Source: Diphasiastrum complanatum (lineage: Eukaryota; Streptophyta; Lycopodiopsida; Lycopodiales; Lycopodiaceae). Taken from it: DNA of 64,000 nt. Location of the stretch: NCBI GenBank assembly GCA_029204225.1, contig CM055096.1:72669349-72733348 (forward strand), written 5' to 3'. The translations under genes were made by a program, and so were the position numbers. The notes below the pieces were generated by a model. That model was not told where the DNA came from. It ran no database searches and saw only the letters and a list, made by a program, of their open reading frames with translations. Numbering within the stretch: the first letter of the stretch is position 1; each line of letters starts with the position of its first letter. Of the stretch, positions 1-11,755 are shown piece by piece.

Positions 1-858
1 CCAACTTATGAAATCTAGCAACACACAATGTGAGATCTTGTTCACAACAGTGAATCAATCAACTTGAATCTAGATCTAGTTTCAATCAGATGATGAAGCA
101 CTAACAAGATTGATGTCAATTTCTACCTCGAATTTCAAAAGATGGAATTACTCTAGGATCACACATACAACTCAAACACAATTTATTTGTGTGAAATGAT
201 GTGTCTATGACATCTACAACTCGTCTACCAATTCTATCTTTGATTGAAAGCACAAAATGTAAATATTGATGAGATTGAATAGATGTGTGCTCTCTTTGGC
301 ATATCGCACAAGATGGGGTACACTCCCTATCACTTTGATTGCCTAATGCTCTCTAGAATTACCACCTATTTGAAATAGGCTGATCTCACATGTGCGGAAT
401 TACAAGTCCATACAGGTCTCATTTAATGCAAATCAGTATTGATTTGAAATTTGATTACATAAAGAGACAATGAAAACCGATAACATTTGGTTGCCATTTT
501 TTGGTTTTCTGGTATTGCTTACATTCTAACTAGTATGGTTACTTCAAACATTAATTTTTTAAAAATGCTTTGTTACATCGATACATTCAAAAAGAGAGTC
601 AGAATAAGCTATCAATTGATCTTCAAATCATCGAAGATTAATTAAGCATGCTTTGTAATAACATAAGCTGAAATTTCTCTATATGCTTTGCCAATTTGAA
701 ATCTTGGTATTATGCTGATTGTAGAATATGTAGCGAGAGCACTATGAGCACTTTTGAAATCTTTGTATGCTCACAATAAAATATGAGGCGAGAGAATTAT
801 GAGCTCGACATAGCCAATACAAAGCTTGGGGTACTGATGATCAATCTTTTGACATCTT
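1..858. other. AT-rich stretch, no gene recognised
   Basis: No reading frame of useful length, repeat structure or recognisable domain was seen on either strand. It may be degenerate transposon sequence, but nothing identifies a family. Confidence 0.5.
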
Positions 859-1128
859 TTGATCATTCTATTCCATGATCAATATTTTGTTTTCAACAAC
901 CAAAAAATTTCATTTGCATGTTGCACTTCCTTTGAAATGTACTCTAGTTTTAAAGAAAAATTTATAAGTTGCGGAAATGTTGCTGCACTGATTCAAGATT
1001 TGAGAAAAAATAATCATAAGTATGTAGCTTTGTCGCTAGACAAAACGATGTATTCTAAAGATCTAAGTATGATCGGTTTATGTCCTGATTTTAAGTCTAT
1101 GGAATCATTTCCTCAGATTTGTATGTGA
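859..1128 (+). pseudogene. unclassified open frame of about 89 codons, partial
   Basis: The frame is open for about 89 codons but opens at TTG rather than ATG, so it looks like an internal piece of a longer coding sequence, not a complete gene. The residues are mixed hydrophobic and polar with several cysteines, and no family was recognised. Just downstream (about 1,130-1,460) two other frames give short coiled-coil-like stretches rich in Leu, Glu, Lys and Asn, interrupted by stops. This suggests one decayed coding region split by frameshifts. A chance open frame in AT-rich DNA is a real alternative. Confidence 0.25.
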
Positions 1129-1574
1129 AGGACATAGCAGATTACTTGGATATTGTCAAAGGTTGCGAGATTTTGGCATGCATAATGCAAAATTACTCTA
1201 TGCTAATCAACAACTACAATGTGCTTGTCAACAATTGCAACATTATGTGCAACACACTAGAAATGAAAACTTTTCATTCAAGGAATCTATATTAGAACTG
1301 AATACTATAATCATCGGAGCTCAAACCAAAATATGTTAGAGTCATTGGAGAAGTTACAATTTGAAAGTTTGAAATCTGTTGCTAATGTAGAAGGTATCGA
1401 AAAGGCAATAATAAAAAGGGTATCGAAGAATAATATTGATGATTTATCCTTATAAAGTGGCAATTAGAAAAAAAAAATTCAAACTTTCAAGTATGATTGT
1501 CATTCAAATTTGATTCCAAATTGCTTATTTGAACTTGTTTATTCTTTATGTAGTTATGTGCATTTTTATGACTA

Positions 1575-2280
1575 AACCTTATTTGATATGTGTATTGCAG
1601 ATCATGCTTAGTAGCAAACGACTATTTTAAAGATCGTACATTTATTGGAGAATCTTTAAATTATGTTCTCCCAAAAAAATATGCAAGAGCGTTGACGAAA
1701 AATGATTGACTTGAAATTTTGAAAAATGAATTGCAAGGATGGTCTTGAGTAAGGTGCAAACTTATTTGGATGCGAATGTGATACAAGGTGCATGTGATCA
1801 TGTTGGAGTTAGCAGAAATGCTTATTCCACATTTTTTAGAATTACAGAAAGCATTTTCTCAAGTGAAGATTAAGAAAACTTATCTTCCTCATCCATATCA
1901 AGTAAGATAGCAAGAAATTATGCTAATGAGAGAACATTCAAAGTGGTTGGCCGACCATTTCATCATGCCAGCTTTCAAGAACAAATAAGGGAAATGCACA
2001 TAAAAAAGATAACCATGCCTCCTGATGAAACTATAAGACAATTTCTAAAAGAGAGCATACAAACAACAAAATTGATGAAATGATCAATGTATTGTTTGTT
2101 AGTGATAGTGATGATGAAAATGATGAGAATGACTATATAGAAGAAGAAACTATGAAATTCATGTGCATGGGTATGAAGAATCACTCCGACAAGCCTTGCT
2201 TTGTAACATTCAACAGTGCCATCAGATTTCATTTTTCTTTTGTATACCCACTTGCAGTCGACGATCTTATATAAATCTGC
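1575..2280 (+). pseudogene. unclassified decayed coding region
   Basis: Several plus-strand frames give protein-like text broken by stops and frame changes. One around 1,760-1,860 includes ACDHVGVSRNAYSTFF. A later one around 1,930-2,080 includes RPFHHASFQEQIREMH, and an acidic Asp/Glu/Asn run follows at about 2,105-2,150. The order (basic or helical part, then acidic tail) is protein-like, but no transposase or host family was recognised. It may belong with the open frame at 859-1,128. The stops argue against a working gene. Confidence 0.25.
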
Positions 2281-2499
2281 AAGTGGTGAGCTAAATTACG
2301 ATGATTGCAATGATATTTCCCTGATATCGAAAATGTTTTAAAATATGTTATTCGATTCTAATAAATAAATGCTCATCAAGCAAATGGAAAGTTGAGTATT
2401 GTGATGAAACTAGATGAATCTCAACAATTTTTAAACTCATTTGAGATGTATTCTCCTCATCTGTTCGAAAAAGTTTCAGCTTCTTGTCATTTTGTGTCT

Positions 2500-3330
2500 C
2501 TAATTCTGCTTGAAACATTTTTTTAAATTTAAAGCTTCAAACTTTTTTTTTAAGAAATATGCTATATATATATATATCCTAGAGAAAGCGTCTATGAAAG
2601 TTAAGAAATACTTTGTTCCCCAAAAAAATGGAGCATACATTGGATCACAAGTATCACTATGCACAATCGCAAACAAACCTTTGGAAGTAAGTACATGATC
2701 AAACTTGAATAGGCATGCTTTCCTAATATACATCTTTTACATATTGGATGATTTGCATTGTTAGAGAAATCTAAGTCATGTACTAGATTTTGCTTATACA
2801 TGTGCAATATGCTATTCTAATTAATGTGACCCAGTTTGTAATGCCAAAGTAGGTCTTTGCTTATTGAGGTGGAAGTGTTCAAAGCTTGGATGTTAGACAA
2901 AAATATCTGACTCAACTTATACAAGTAATTTTGACTCCTTCCAAGTGCAAGAACATTCATTAACTATCACAAATTTTACAACAATCAAAATCAAATTCAA
3001 CTCTATGTCATAAGTTTGCTATTTTACTTATAAACAAAAAATTCTTTTGCAATAGCACATTCAAAATGGACTTTACTTTTTCGTTTTGGAAGTGGAGATC
3101 TATAGTACCTTCACTGATGATACGGTGAGCACTATCGTCACCTAGATGAACATACTTGTTGGTGGCATTTGACTGATATTGCTGGAACCACTCCTTGTTT
3201 ACTCATATGTTGCATAGCTCCAGAGTCCAGGCACTAGGAGTTGTCTTCGGTTGCCTCATCTAATTTTGCCATGAAGGCAAGTTGATCATACTCAATCTTC
3301 GTTGTTAAACATGCGTCTAAATGTCCCCTC
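2500..3330 (-). mobile_element. Ty1/Copia pol remnant (protease to integrase start)
   Basis: Read on the minus strand from high to low coordinates, the piece shows parts of Copia pol in the correct order. At about 3,200-3,240 a protease-like core reads CLDSGAMQHMS, with the Asp-Ser-Gly catalytic triplet. At about 3,100-3,170 comes NKYVHLGDDSAH. Near 2,700-2,800 is the GAG-pre-integrase zinc motif CKRCILGKHAYS. Near 2,560-2,690 the integrase opens with VHSDTCDPM and KYFLTFIDAFSR. Stops and frame changes occur throughout, and neither gag, reverse transcriptase nor LTRs were found, so it is a dead fragment. Confidence 0.8.
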
Positions 3331-5110
3331 CTTTGTTGATATCAATTTTCTTCAAAGATCTCCCCTTGTATGAAAGAGAGACTACAAAAGTTGAACAAGA
3401 CTTCTCCAATATAGTTAGCAATTATTGACCTTTTCAATGACACTTAAAACCATATTTCTTACCTCCCAAATACAAATAAAAACACAAGAAAATATGCAGA
3501 ATTTCTACCTCTAAGTTCTCCAAAAAATCTTTTCCAGCAATGCCTCCTCACAACTAAACTCAACATTTCTCATAAACTTTTTGACATTTATGAAGGATAT
3601 GCTTCACGTTTTAGGTTTATAATATCAAGTGAAAATACAATCCCATATGCACAAGGAGGCATTTCAAAATGATTAACTTTTTCACCATGCACTCTTTAAT
3701 ACCAACAAGCCTACTGGACTAATCTTTTGAGTTATTCTTTATCTTCCAATTCAAAAAATACCTAGATCAACTTATTTTTTTCATGTTGGCATGTTGAGTT
3801 GCTAGAGGTAACTCGATAAAGATGATAGGATTGAAAAGGGCATATCATATTGTGGCCCTCCATTAGCACTTTCAAGTAAAGTTTAAAGGGGGGGGGGGGG
3901 GGTGGTGGTCTATTGCGCACGTCAAATCACTTACCAAAATAAAAAAAATGAGCAGTAGTAAGTCAGACTTGGAACCAAATAACATAATTCAAACATACGG
4001 GGGCCAATGTCACTCCCTGTAGTCAAATTGTATACAGAAGCTTAGAAGATTATTAGTAGTGGAGCCAAGTAGCTTTTGCCAGGTGCATTACCGAGGTCTG
4101 AATCCTCCAAATTCCAATTCAGAAGGAAGTGATATCAAAGTTACCCTGTTCATTTTGATTCAAAGGAGGAAAATTATCACATCTGAAGAACTAAAATGTT
4201 CGTACTTACAGATGACTACTCAAGATTTCAGTAATAATCACTTCCTTTGAATGAGCTTTCCACAATTAGAACCTATTGTACACATCTGGGTGACCAATCT
4301 GACGGGTCTTAGCTTATTGAAAACCAGACAATCACATCTTAAATACTGCAGTTATTAAAAACCAGTTTCAGCTCGTGTTAGTGGCACTTTTTTTGCATGG
4401 TAAAAGTTCTTATTGAGGCAAAGAGAAAGCACTCAAACAAGGTACAAGCTCTACTATGTAAAGGTGTACACCATAGTTTTCAAGATTAGTAGAAAACACT
4501 ATACTGCAGACAGCTTACAGTGAGTCATGAGTGTGGATGTCTAATTTACATGTTAATGCTACTGCTGCAATTTTTCTTTTTCTCTTCAAATAGCCGCATT
4601 AATTTTGTAATTTGACATTATATTGACATCTACACAAAGATTCACAGTCAGCAATCCCATCTTCCTAGGGAAGCCTGAGCTGAAAGAAGTTCTAATTTTA
4701 CAAAAAGCTGCCCAAATTCAGGTGTATCACCACTAGAATGCACTAGCAGAGTATAAAAATGTCTTGACCTCACGCCTGGGGAACTCATACATGCTTTCTC
4801 ACTGATTTCAATCTAGATCTAGAAGACCTCCTCTTATATTACTGGTATTTAGTACATTGTATTTCAATGTATGTCTCATGTACATGAACTCATGCTACAG
4901 CTGCAGGCTTTAACTTTCAATGTAAGGAGTCAGGCCAGTAGAATGTCACCTCATACCAAAAATTAATAATTCACACTCAGCAGTCCAGTCTTTTTGAAGA
5001 AGCCCGAGATGCAAAAATTTCTAATTTGCAAAAAGTGCCCAAGTTAAAGGGTTATCATCATGGGATTGATTGTTGGCATTGTTTCATTCAAAAACATAAC
5101 AATCCCCTCA
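3331..5110. other. non-coding downstream flank of the TPR gene
   Basis: AT-rich sequence with a poly-G tract at 3,888-3,902. No recognised coding domain was seen. The part nearest 5,110 should hold the 3' untranslated region of the minus-strand TPR gene, but no polyadenylation site could be assigned with confidence. Confidence 0.4.
3888..3902 (+). repeat. poly-G tract (15 G)
   Basis: An uninterrupted run of 15 G followed by GTGGTGG. It is a simple low-complexity tract whose length may be unreliable in sequencing. Confidence 0.9.
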
Positions 5111-5333
5111 CTAAACGAAACGAGATCGTTCTCCTTCCCCGGTACGCCATAAAAAGTGCGCATAGCTGGCAGCATAACAAGGGTTTGAAGGGTCTGCAGC
5201 CATAGCAGCTTTATAGGCTTTATCTGCAGCCGAGAGTTTGCCACGAGCTAACCAAAGGAAACCTGCAAAACGATTGATGATTTCTGCATCTGCCGAATCT
5301 GCCTGTATAGCTTGCAGGAAAAACTGCTCTGAT
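5111..5333 (-). CDS. TPR gene, coding exon 2 (C-terminal TPRs)
   Basis: The exon begins after the acceptor GCAACAG at 5,334 and adds 73 residues to the stop at 5,113-5,111. It encodes two TPR units: one through FFLQAIQADSADAEIINRFA, and one through KAAMAADPSNPCYAASYAHF. The TPR signature residues (Ala, Gly/Ala, Tyr, Pro after Asp) are in place. Unlike exon 1, this exon has no break. Confidence 0.8.
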
Positions 5334-8300
5334 CTGTTGCAACAAATAATCACGAGCAATGGTTAGTAAATTGCATCTAAGGACAAGAGTGAAATCCAAA
5401 CCACAAAAAGGAAATATTTCACACTTTTAAGACTGCTAAAGACATTTTTGACGCATAAGACCGACTAAAACTTGTCATACTGATCAAAAATAAATTTACA
5501 ACACAAAATCCCACTAGCTAACGGATATGTAAAATTAAAAAAAATCTCATCGTACGTCTTGCTATCCATGTTCACTTTTGATGACTTTTTAAATAACAAA
5601 ATATCAATATACGGATAGAAACTGAAAAATAATAACTGTTAAGGAAACTGGAGAAACTGTACAAACATGTGTAACACACATTCAAAGTCGAAGAACCCTA
5701 GGGGCGGTAGAAGTAGAAGCAATGCTTGGTCGCAGCTAGAGTTTGATACCAGGAAAAGTCTCCATAAAAACACTCAACAAAATTGTAAAACATATTTTAC
5801 ATTGACTTCCAAATTGGTGAAAGAGTTCATAACATCAAAGAAGCCTGATAACATATAAAATAAGGCTGATATAATCAATACTTTATGCATGCTTGATGAT
5901 GAAGGGAATGTTTGATAATCTACATTGAAGTACATACTTGCTCTACTGGTAAATATCACTTTAGCAGCGCAGATGAAAAGAAAGCTGGCCTTAAGAAAAG
6001 TCTTACACGATGGTTGAAAGGGATCGAAGAACATACTATTTGGATACAGAGAGGACATCAAAATCAGGCGAACCTGAAGCAATTTAGGGAATTATATCCA
6101 GCTTCTTTAGGATATAGAGTTGGATGACAGAGCCTGTAAACAGGATAAGACCTACTTCCGTTCTGCATGTAGGCGTTCATGTACCTTAACCAACTGACTG
6201 GCTTCACTGTTAAGTAAAAGCTCATGTCACACTTAAGAAAACAGTACACTGGGATCAGTGATTGTGCTCCCACATGCCTATGCCAATATCCGCGAAGATG
6301 CCGAAGTTATATGCTTGATATGACAACAAATCTACATATTAAACACATCACTTATATACTTGATATCACAAGAACTCTGTAGGTTCAGGAAAGTATACTA
6401 AACAAGAAGAAGAAAACAAACGCAGCATGGAACTTAACCGAAATGCTCCAAGTGTTTGTAAAAGTCTGCATCTCTTTCTTGATCTCCCGAATCTGCAAAT
6501 GGGGAGGCTTTTATGGCAGGAACAGCCATTGAATGCCAAGAAATGGATTTATGGATTGATGTAGGAGGTGTGGAATTGATGACATCAAACTGACACACCT
6601 CCTTTGCCACTGAAGTTTGCTTTCCAAACCAGCAAAAATTAAACACAACAATTTTGTTCTTCGTATGCTCTTACAATGTTGCATGGCCTTTTACTGTTCA
6701 TTCTTAAGGTGCATTATATTTGCCAAAGGGTTCTATTCTTCAGGAATTTACAAGGAGAATCAAATTACTGCCCACTTTGGAGTAATCCGCCCAAATTACA
6801 CCTCCTTTGACCCATCAAAAATTCAGCCATGAGAAGATGACAATGTTGTCACAGTTTACGCTTGAGAAAGAATTTTGTAATGACCTCACAACGAGTTCAA
6901 TGACCGCCCACCAAGTTCAATGACCGTTCACCTCGCCATACTCTTACAGCCATTTCACCTGGTGGAAAGGTCACTAAACACTTCATTCCCCAACACTTAA
7001 AAAACTTCCTTGAATTACAATGTGTATTTGTGAGGAGCTGAAATACAGAAAATCCTCCTTGTTGAGCCAAGGGTATTATGCTGCTCTCGGGTAAATTGTA
7101 AGGCTAATCCTGAATCAATGAGCAATTTCTGCAGTAAAAGTTACAATACTAAAGGTAAATTCAGGGCCCATGAAGTTTTTAATCCGTGAAAAGTCCTGGC
7201 TCTTGGAACTTTTGCAGATCTTTTCTCAGCCATGGAAAGTCCTGGTCCTTGGGACTTTCCCAGATTTTGATAGAAAATTAAAGGAATTTAGCAAATTGTC
7301 GAAAGTGAAAGAAAAGTTGCACTTAACAATATTTTGAAACTTGAGCAGTTACGACCTTTCATATGGCAGAAGTTTAAGATGATTGATACAATCAGGATGG
7401 AGATGGCGGACCTGTCATGGTCATGCTTGACCACATAGAGAAATTGAGCATAGTTGGAAAGAAGCAACGGATTGTTGCAATCAAGCCTGAGCGCATGCTG
7501 GTACAGTGATCGGTCCTCTCATAACATTCATAATCGTCAGGTTTCAGCTCTGTCCTCACAGGAGCAACCAATGATCGGATGGTAACTTGATCGAGATTCA
7601 CGCAATGCAGCACCTGCTTTGAGCGTCTTTCTAGCTCATTCACAGCTTCCTTAAAGAGACATTGTAGCATCAGTATTTCAACCGAAGCCTGGCTCTCTGC
7701 CACCAGGCGATTAGCCTTGTTTCTGTGATCGGTTTGCAAATGTGTCTCTGATCTGAAAAAATTACCGAGAGCAAACCCCATGTGCCGTTCATTGTCAGGC
7801 ATGACGAATAAAGTATTTTCGAGCGAATTTATATTAATTGCATCGTGGTTCATCCCTCTGATGCCAACTTTGTAGGCAGAATGTCCTAACAAGCAAATCC
7901 GAGAACCAATCGACGGCTCTAGAAACACAGCTCTTTCGTTATCAGAGAAAATGAGGTCTACATCTCCATGAGCATCTACACGAGGCGCGACTGCAATTTC
8001 TTTCCCATCACCGCTACCAGATTCAAGCTTTCTCCCAAAAGTACCTCCAGCATCTCCAGTATGAATACTGGTTTTGTTTGGAGGGCCAATGTTTATGCCC
8101 TCGTCAGCTGGAACACTGCAAAGATCAATATCTCCGTTTCCTCGATCATGCTTCAGAATGGAAAGTCGCATAGAAGGCGGAATGGCTGCAATGGCTAAGG
8201 TGTTATCCATAGAACACGCCGTATAATTTGCAAGGAGAATCATAATAGATATCATAAGCTCTGGTGTACGAGCAAAAATTTGCTGAAACAGCCAAAGGAA

Positions 8301-8987
8301 CGAAGAGTGCATTTCCTTTCGCATCATAGCCAAAACACCTCGTACATCGTCCTCGTCAAGCAGTACTTTTCTGATTTCAAGAGCGTGGCTTTGAATCGTA
8401 TTCAAAATGAATAGCAAGGATGAAAGTGCCTTAGTCATAGAGCTATCTGACGATATCTTCCTGTTTCCCTCCATTTCCTTCCTTTTCAAGCTATGCTGCC
8501 TCTTCAGACTTTTTAATGAACTAGAAATCAAGCCTCCGTCATCAGACAGTTCAGGTAACTTAGATCGAGAAATGTTTCTGTGTATTTGGTCTCTACTGTT
8601 CGTTTGTACTTTCAAACGGAATTCTGAAGGCCGAGCTGATGATCTGAGCTCCCTTCCGTCGCCAAGTTCCTGAAAAGGAATCCGTCTTTCCTCCAAAATT
8701 TTCCTCATGCTGTCTTCTTTGAAATCATCGAACAAGTGCCCTTTGCAGTTGCATACGTGGGAGCTCATAGCTTTCACAGGCTTAAGAAAGCATAATTCTC
8801 TGACCAATCTTTTGCTGCATGAATCTTCTCCATTTCCCCTCAAAGCAAAAGGTTCCCCCGCCGATGAACATGCAGTGAAAGCACTTTTGAAATTGTGAAA
8901 ATTTAAAGAAGCATCAGAAGGAAGCTGCCTAAGCAAAGATGGCAGCGGCGGGAGCAATGGCATCAAAGCCACGATCGGCACTCCCAT
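5111..8987 (-). CDS. TPR-like superfamily protein gene (two coding exons, frame break in exon 1)
   Basis: A minus-strand gene made of exon 1 (8,987-7,412) and exon 2 (5,333-5,111), about 600 residues. The intron (7,411-5,334) has GT-AG ends. Joining the phase-2 donor after HDHDR to the acceptor before SEQFF gives a smooth TPR helix. The N-terminal half is low in recognisable domains. It carries a helix/membrane-like segment including LWLFQQIFARTPELM, then a TPR array at the C-terminus ending in ADPSNPCYAASYAHFLW. The layout resembles the plant TPR-like family that, from memory, includes Arabidopsis At1g07280/At2g29670, whose role is poorly defined. TPRs mediate protein-protein contacts. One base is missing near 7,505-7,510: the frame of YECYERTDH has to shift to that of LYQHALRLD to stay in the family pattern. 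Without the shift the protein ends early. The gene may be a recent pseudogene, or this may be a sequencing error. Confidence 0.75.
5334..7411 (-). other. intron of the TPR gene
   Basis: This 2,078-bp sequence lies between a GT donor (7,411) and an AG acceptor (5,334). Short open frames inside it have no family signature. A possible mini-exon near 6,436-6,500 keeps phase but would interrupt a TPR helix, so it was not used. Confidence 0.65.
7412..8987 (-). CDS. TPR gene, coding exon 1
   Basis: The start is placed at the ATG at 8,987-8,985 (MGVPIVALMPLLPP). Immediately upstream a pyrimidine-rich stretch ends in CTCAG, which looks like the acceptor of a 5' untranslated intron. The open frame above it begins only with TTG. 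The exon contains Ser/Lys/Arg-rich low-complexity sequence, the FQQIFARTPELM helix and, after the frame break near 7,505-7,510, the first TPR (LYQHALRLDCNNPLLLSNY). The donor is ACAG/GTCCGC at 7,412/7,411. Confidence 0.75.
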
Positions 8988-9309
8988 TCTGAGATTGCAA
9001 AGGCAGATAAACAAGCAGAAAAACGTCCCTCCTAGACCTACAGTTTATTCCCCCAGAATTGCTACATCCATCACTGAACGTGTTCATGCGTTTCTATCCT
9101 AAACTTTCTACCACGCCAATTACAATCAGTGAAAGATATCTCAAGCATAATTCCAATTACTCACCATTTACGCAATAGAAATGTGCAGTAGCTTGCTAGA
9201 GCATTGGCAGATACTGCTGAACTAGCTATATTCTATCTCGATCATCTAATGCAGCCAATCCAATCCACGAACAGCATACCAAAACCATGCAGTAATTATC
9301 CTAAACAAA

Positions 9310-9500
9310 ACCCAAAAAATTACTTGAACTCGAAAGTACAGAACTAAAACTAAGTTCCATGTCATGTGTCGCTGGAGATCTGCCACTGCCATCGGTGAAG
9401 CTGTGGAATCGGGAGATCAGCCCTGATCGCCAGAGCAACCGAGAACGGAGGAGAGAGAGAGATGACGGTGGGTTTTCTGACACCAAATATTCTGCACAGC
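9310..9500 (-). other. probable 5' untranslated exon of the TPR gene
   Basis: Read on the minus strand this stretch is rich in CT (CTCTCTCTC near 9,452-9,462), as plant 5' leaders often are. It precedes a possible donor GTAATT near 9,320 that would pair with the acceptor just upstream of the start ATG at 8,987. The transcription start is not visible. This is inferred from position and composition only. Confidence 0.4.
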
Positions 9501-10640
9501 ACCACTTGGATTTTTACCGCGTGCCTACTTCGGATGGTAAATCTTAGAAAACGTGGCGAGATTTGATATAATCTAACGGTGAGGGTTGCAGATAAACTCG
9601 GGTGCTGGTGGGCGAGGGAGAATAGAGATTCCCTATGCGAAAACAGGCCATGCATGGGCTGCAAGAGGAGATAAGCAAGCCTTAAAAAATATTTTCTGTA
9701 CATCTGACCCTGTGAGGGGGAATCGGGATTATAGCTCCGTCGCTGGGGAGTCAGTAACTGGGCGGCAGCTGCTGAGGAAGGCGGGTAGAAAGGCGACCTG
9801 CGAATGGGGCAAACTGGGTATTGTTAGAGCGCCACCATAGGATATAGAACTAAACGTTCATTATATGTATGACTATTTATTTTGAAGAGCCTAGTATTCC
9901 AGGTGGCAAAAATCTAAGCGATTAGGCTTGAAATATATATGCCCCATCGGCCACATAGCCAAGGCCGCAGCCGTATAAGAAAAATATGTTGGCAGAAGGG
10001 AGGAGGACTCAGGGAGGTAGGCCGCCGGCCGCCACTTGAAAGCCCCCCCCCCCCCCCCATTCATGAATAACAAACATTGTTGGGACGTCAAAAGAGTGAG
10101 TACAAACATCAACATTTCACTTATGTTTTGGCCTAGCTGCCCACAAAATATCTCTTCACAATGTACATAACTCTTGTCATAAGATATTTTATGTATTCCC
10201 TACTACTTTTGTATTGTGATTTATGGGGAAAGGTTGTCCTCCAAAGCCATTTCGACATGGAAGGTCCTTCGGCCAAGGGCGAGGTGGAGTATCCCAAAGC
10301 GAAGCGACCTCATTTGAAATGAAAACATTATTTATTCTTTTTAACTTTCTGTTTGTCGTAGAGCTACACAAATTCCGCGGAGAGCCCTAGTCATGAATGT
10401 TGCAGCAACCAGTTTCGATAAAAGAACCGAAAAAGAAAAAACATTGTGAGAATTTCATCACCAAAAAAATATTGTAACAGGGCCAAAATATCATGGAAAT
10501 CCTAACGACAAAGTTAAGGTAATTTTGAGCAATGGACAGACCAACAGGCCAAGCAGTACGAACACATGGAAAAGGCGACAACATAGAAAAACCGACAATC
10601 TGAAAAACCGACGCAAAGAAAAATGATGGACCAGCTACAC
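9501..10640. other. upstream flank of the TPR gene, no gene recognised
   Basis: Mixed-composition sequence expected to include the promoter of the minus-strand TPR gene. Short open frames on both strands lack domain signatures. A run of 16 C lies at 10,043-10,058. No TATA box could be tied to a mapped start. Confidence 0.4.
10043..10058 (+). repeat. poly-C tract (16 C)
   Basis: An uninterrupted homopolymer run whose length may be uncertain. Confidence 0.9.
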
Positions 10641-10859
10641 CCATAGGGGTTGAGTGGTAGCTACTAGGTTGGTTAAGGATGATAAGGCCAAAAGGTTCCT
10701 TGCCTTAAGCACATTGAAGAAAAGCAATTGGGGAGAAGATCTACTAGGGGAGAGAGCAACGAAAAGGCTAACTTGGAGAAGCGTGGGAAGATAAACTTCA
10801 AGGTATTGTTGGGCTCCAAACCCCAAAGAACATCCTATTTGGAGGAGGGGATCAAGTTG

Positions 10860-11220
10860 GAGGATCTACTAAATTAGGTGAACCCTAATCAGGGAGGGAC
10901 ATGTGGCAACGAAGGTATGAAATGCATGACAGTTGACAAAATGTCATATTGAAGGGGAATCCTTGGGGTTTGGCTATAAAAGAGAGGCCACTCCTTGTGT
11001 TAAAAATATAGTTTTGAGATACAGTTGGAGTGTGGAAAATATTTCGATAGTTGATAGAGAGAGTATCTTTTGGAGTTAAGAGTTTTTCTAGAGTTATCTA
11101 GAAGTATACGAACTTGTGATTTATGGGTATTGGCATTTGACAGACGCCGCCACCACTCGATACGCATAAATAACACAATCTCTTACACAAACCCCAATCT
11201 TTGAGCCACCAGTACACTCA
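10860..11220 (+). promoter_or_regulatory. possible LTR/promoter with TATA box
   Basis: TATAAAAG lies at about 10,975-10,982 in a GGCTATAAAAGAGAGG context, the common layout of a plant Copia LTR promoter. A Copia gag piece on the same strand follows at 11.4 kb. The LTR edges were not found and no second copy exists in the window, so this stays tentative. Confidence 0.35.
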
Positions 11221-11399
11221 TCTATAGCATCTAATAGTGACAATGGGAATTTGGTGAATGATTCTAGAAGAGCATGGTTTCAACACCCTGATTTGGTTTT
11301 AGGAACTCCCAGTGAACACCTTGCTAATGATTCTGTTACTAGCCTCCATGTGGAAGCAAGGACGATCTAGGAGTCAGAGTCTGGACCTAGAAGGCCGTT

Positions 11400-11755
11400 G
11401 TCGGATCAGTCATAGACGATCAAGATGCAATTATGACATTGCTTTCAAGGCTTGCCCTCTACATATGAGAACTGGGTGATGATCATATCGACACACTCAG
11501 ATTTAACTCTTACTAGAGCTATCACTATGTTGCTGCAAGAAGACAATAGAAGAAGTCAAGACACTTTGTCTACTTCCTCCTCTCATGCTCTATATGTCAA
11601 CAAAGGCTCTAAGCGATAGAAGCAGAAAAGCTCAAAGAAGGCTGCAACGAATCAGAAGCCGACTCAAAGTCAAAGACAATCATCAAATCCACAGTCGAAG
11701 AAGAAGATGTTTTGCAGGTATTGCAAGTGCAATAACCATGAGATCAAGCACTAAT
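11400..11755 (+). mobile_element. Copia gag fragment with zinc knuckle
   Basis: The plus-strand text reads TYENWVMIISTHSDLTLT, then MLLQEDNRRSQDT, and ends in a CCHC-type zinc knuckle, FCRYCKCNNHEIKH. That is the C-terminal half of a Copia gag (RNA-binding nucleocapsid). A stop interrupts it after GSKR. It is cut off at 11,755, where an LTR-like sequence starting TGTTAAACGG begins, so the final knuckle cysteine is missing. A close relative lies on the minus strand at 26,887-27,695. Confidence 0.8.

Noticed and set aside
6434-6500. Possible extra mini-exon of the TPR gene
   Set aside because: It keeps phase but would insert residues in the middle of a TPR helix; direct joining of exon 1 to exon 2 gives the expected repeat.
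9362-9703. Minus-strand open frame of 113 codons upstream of the TPR gene
   Set aside because: It has no ATG-led domain and lies in the CT-rich leader region.
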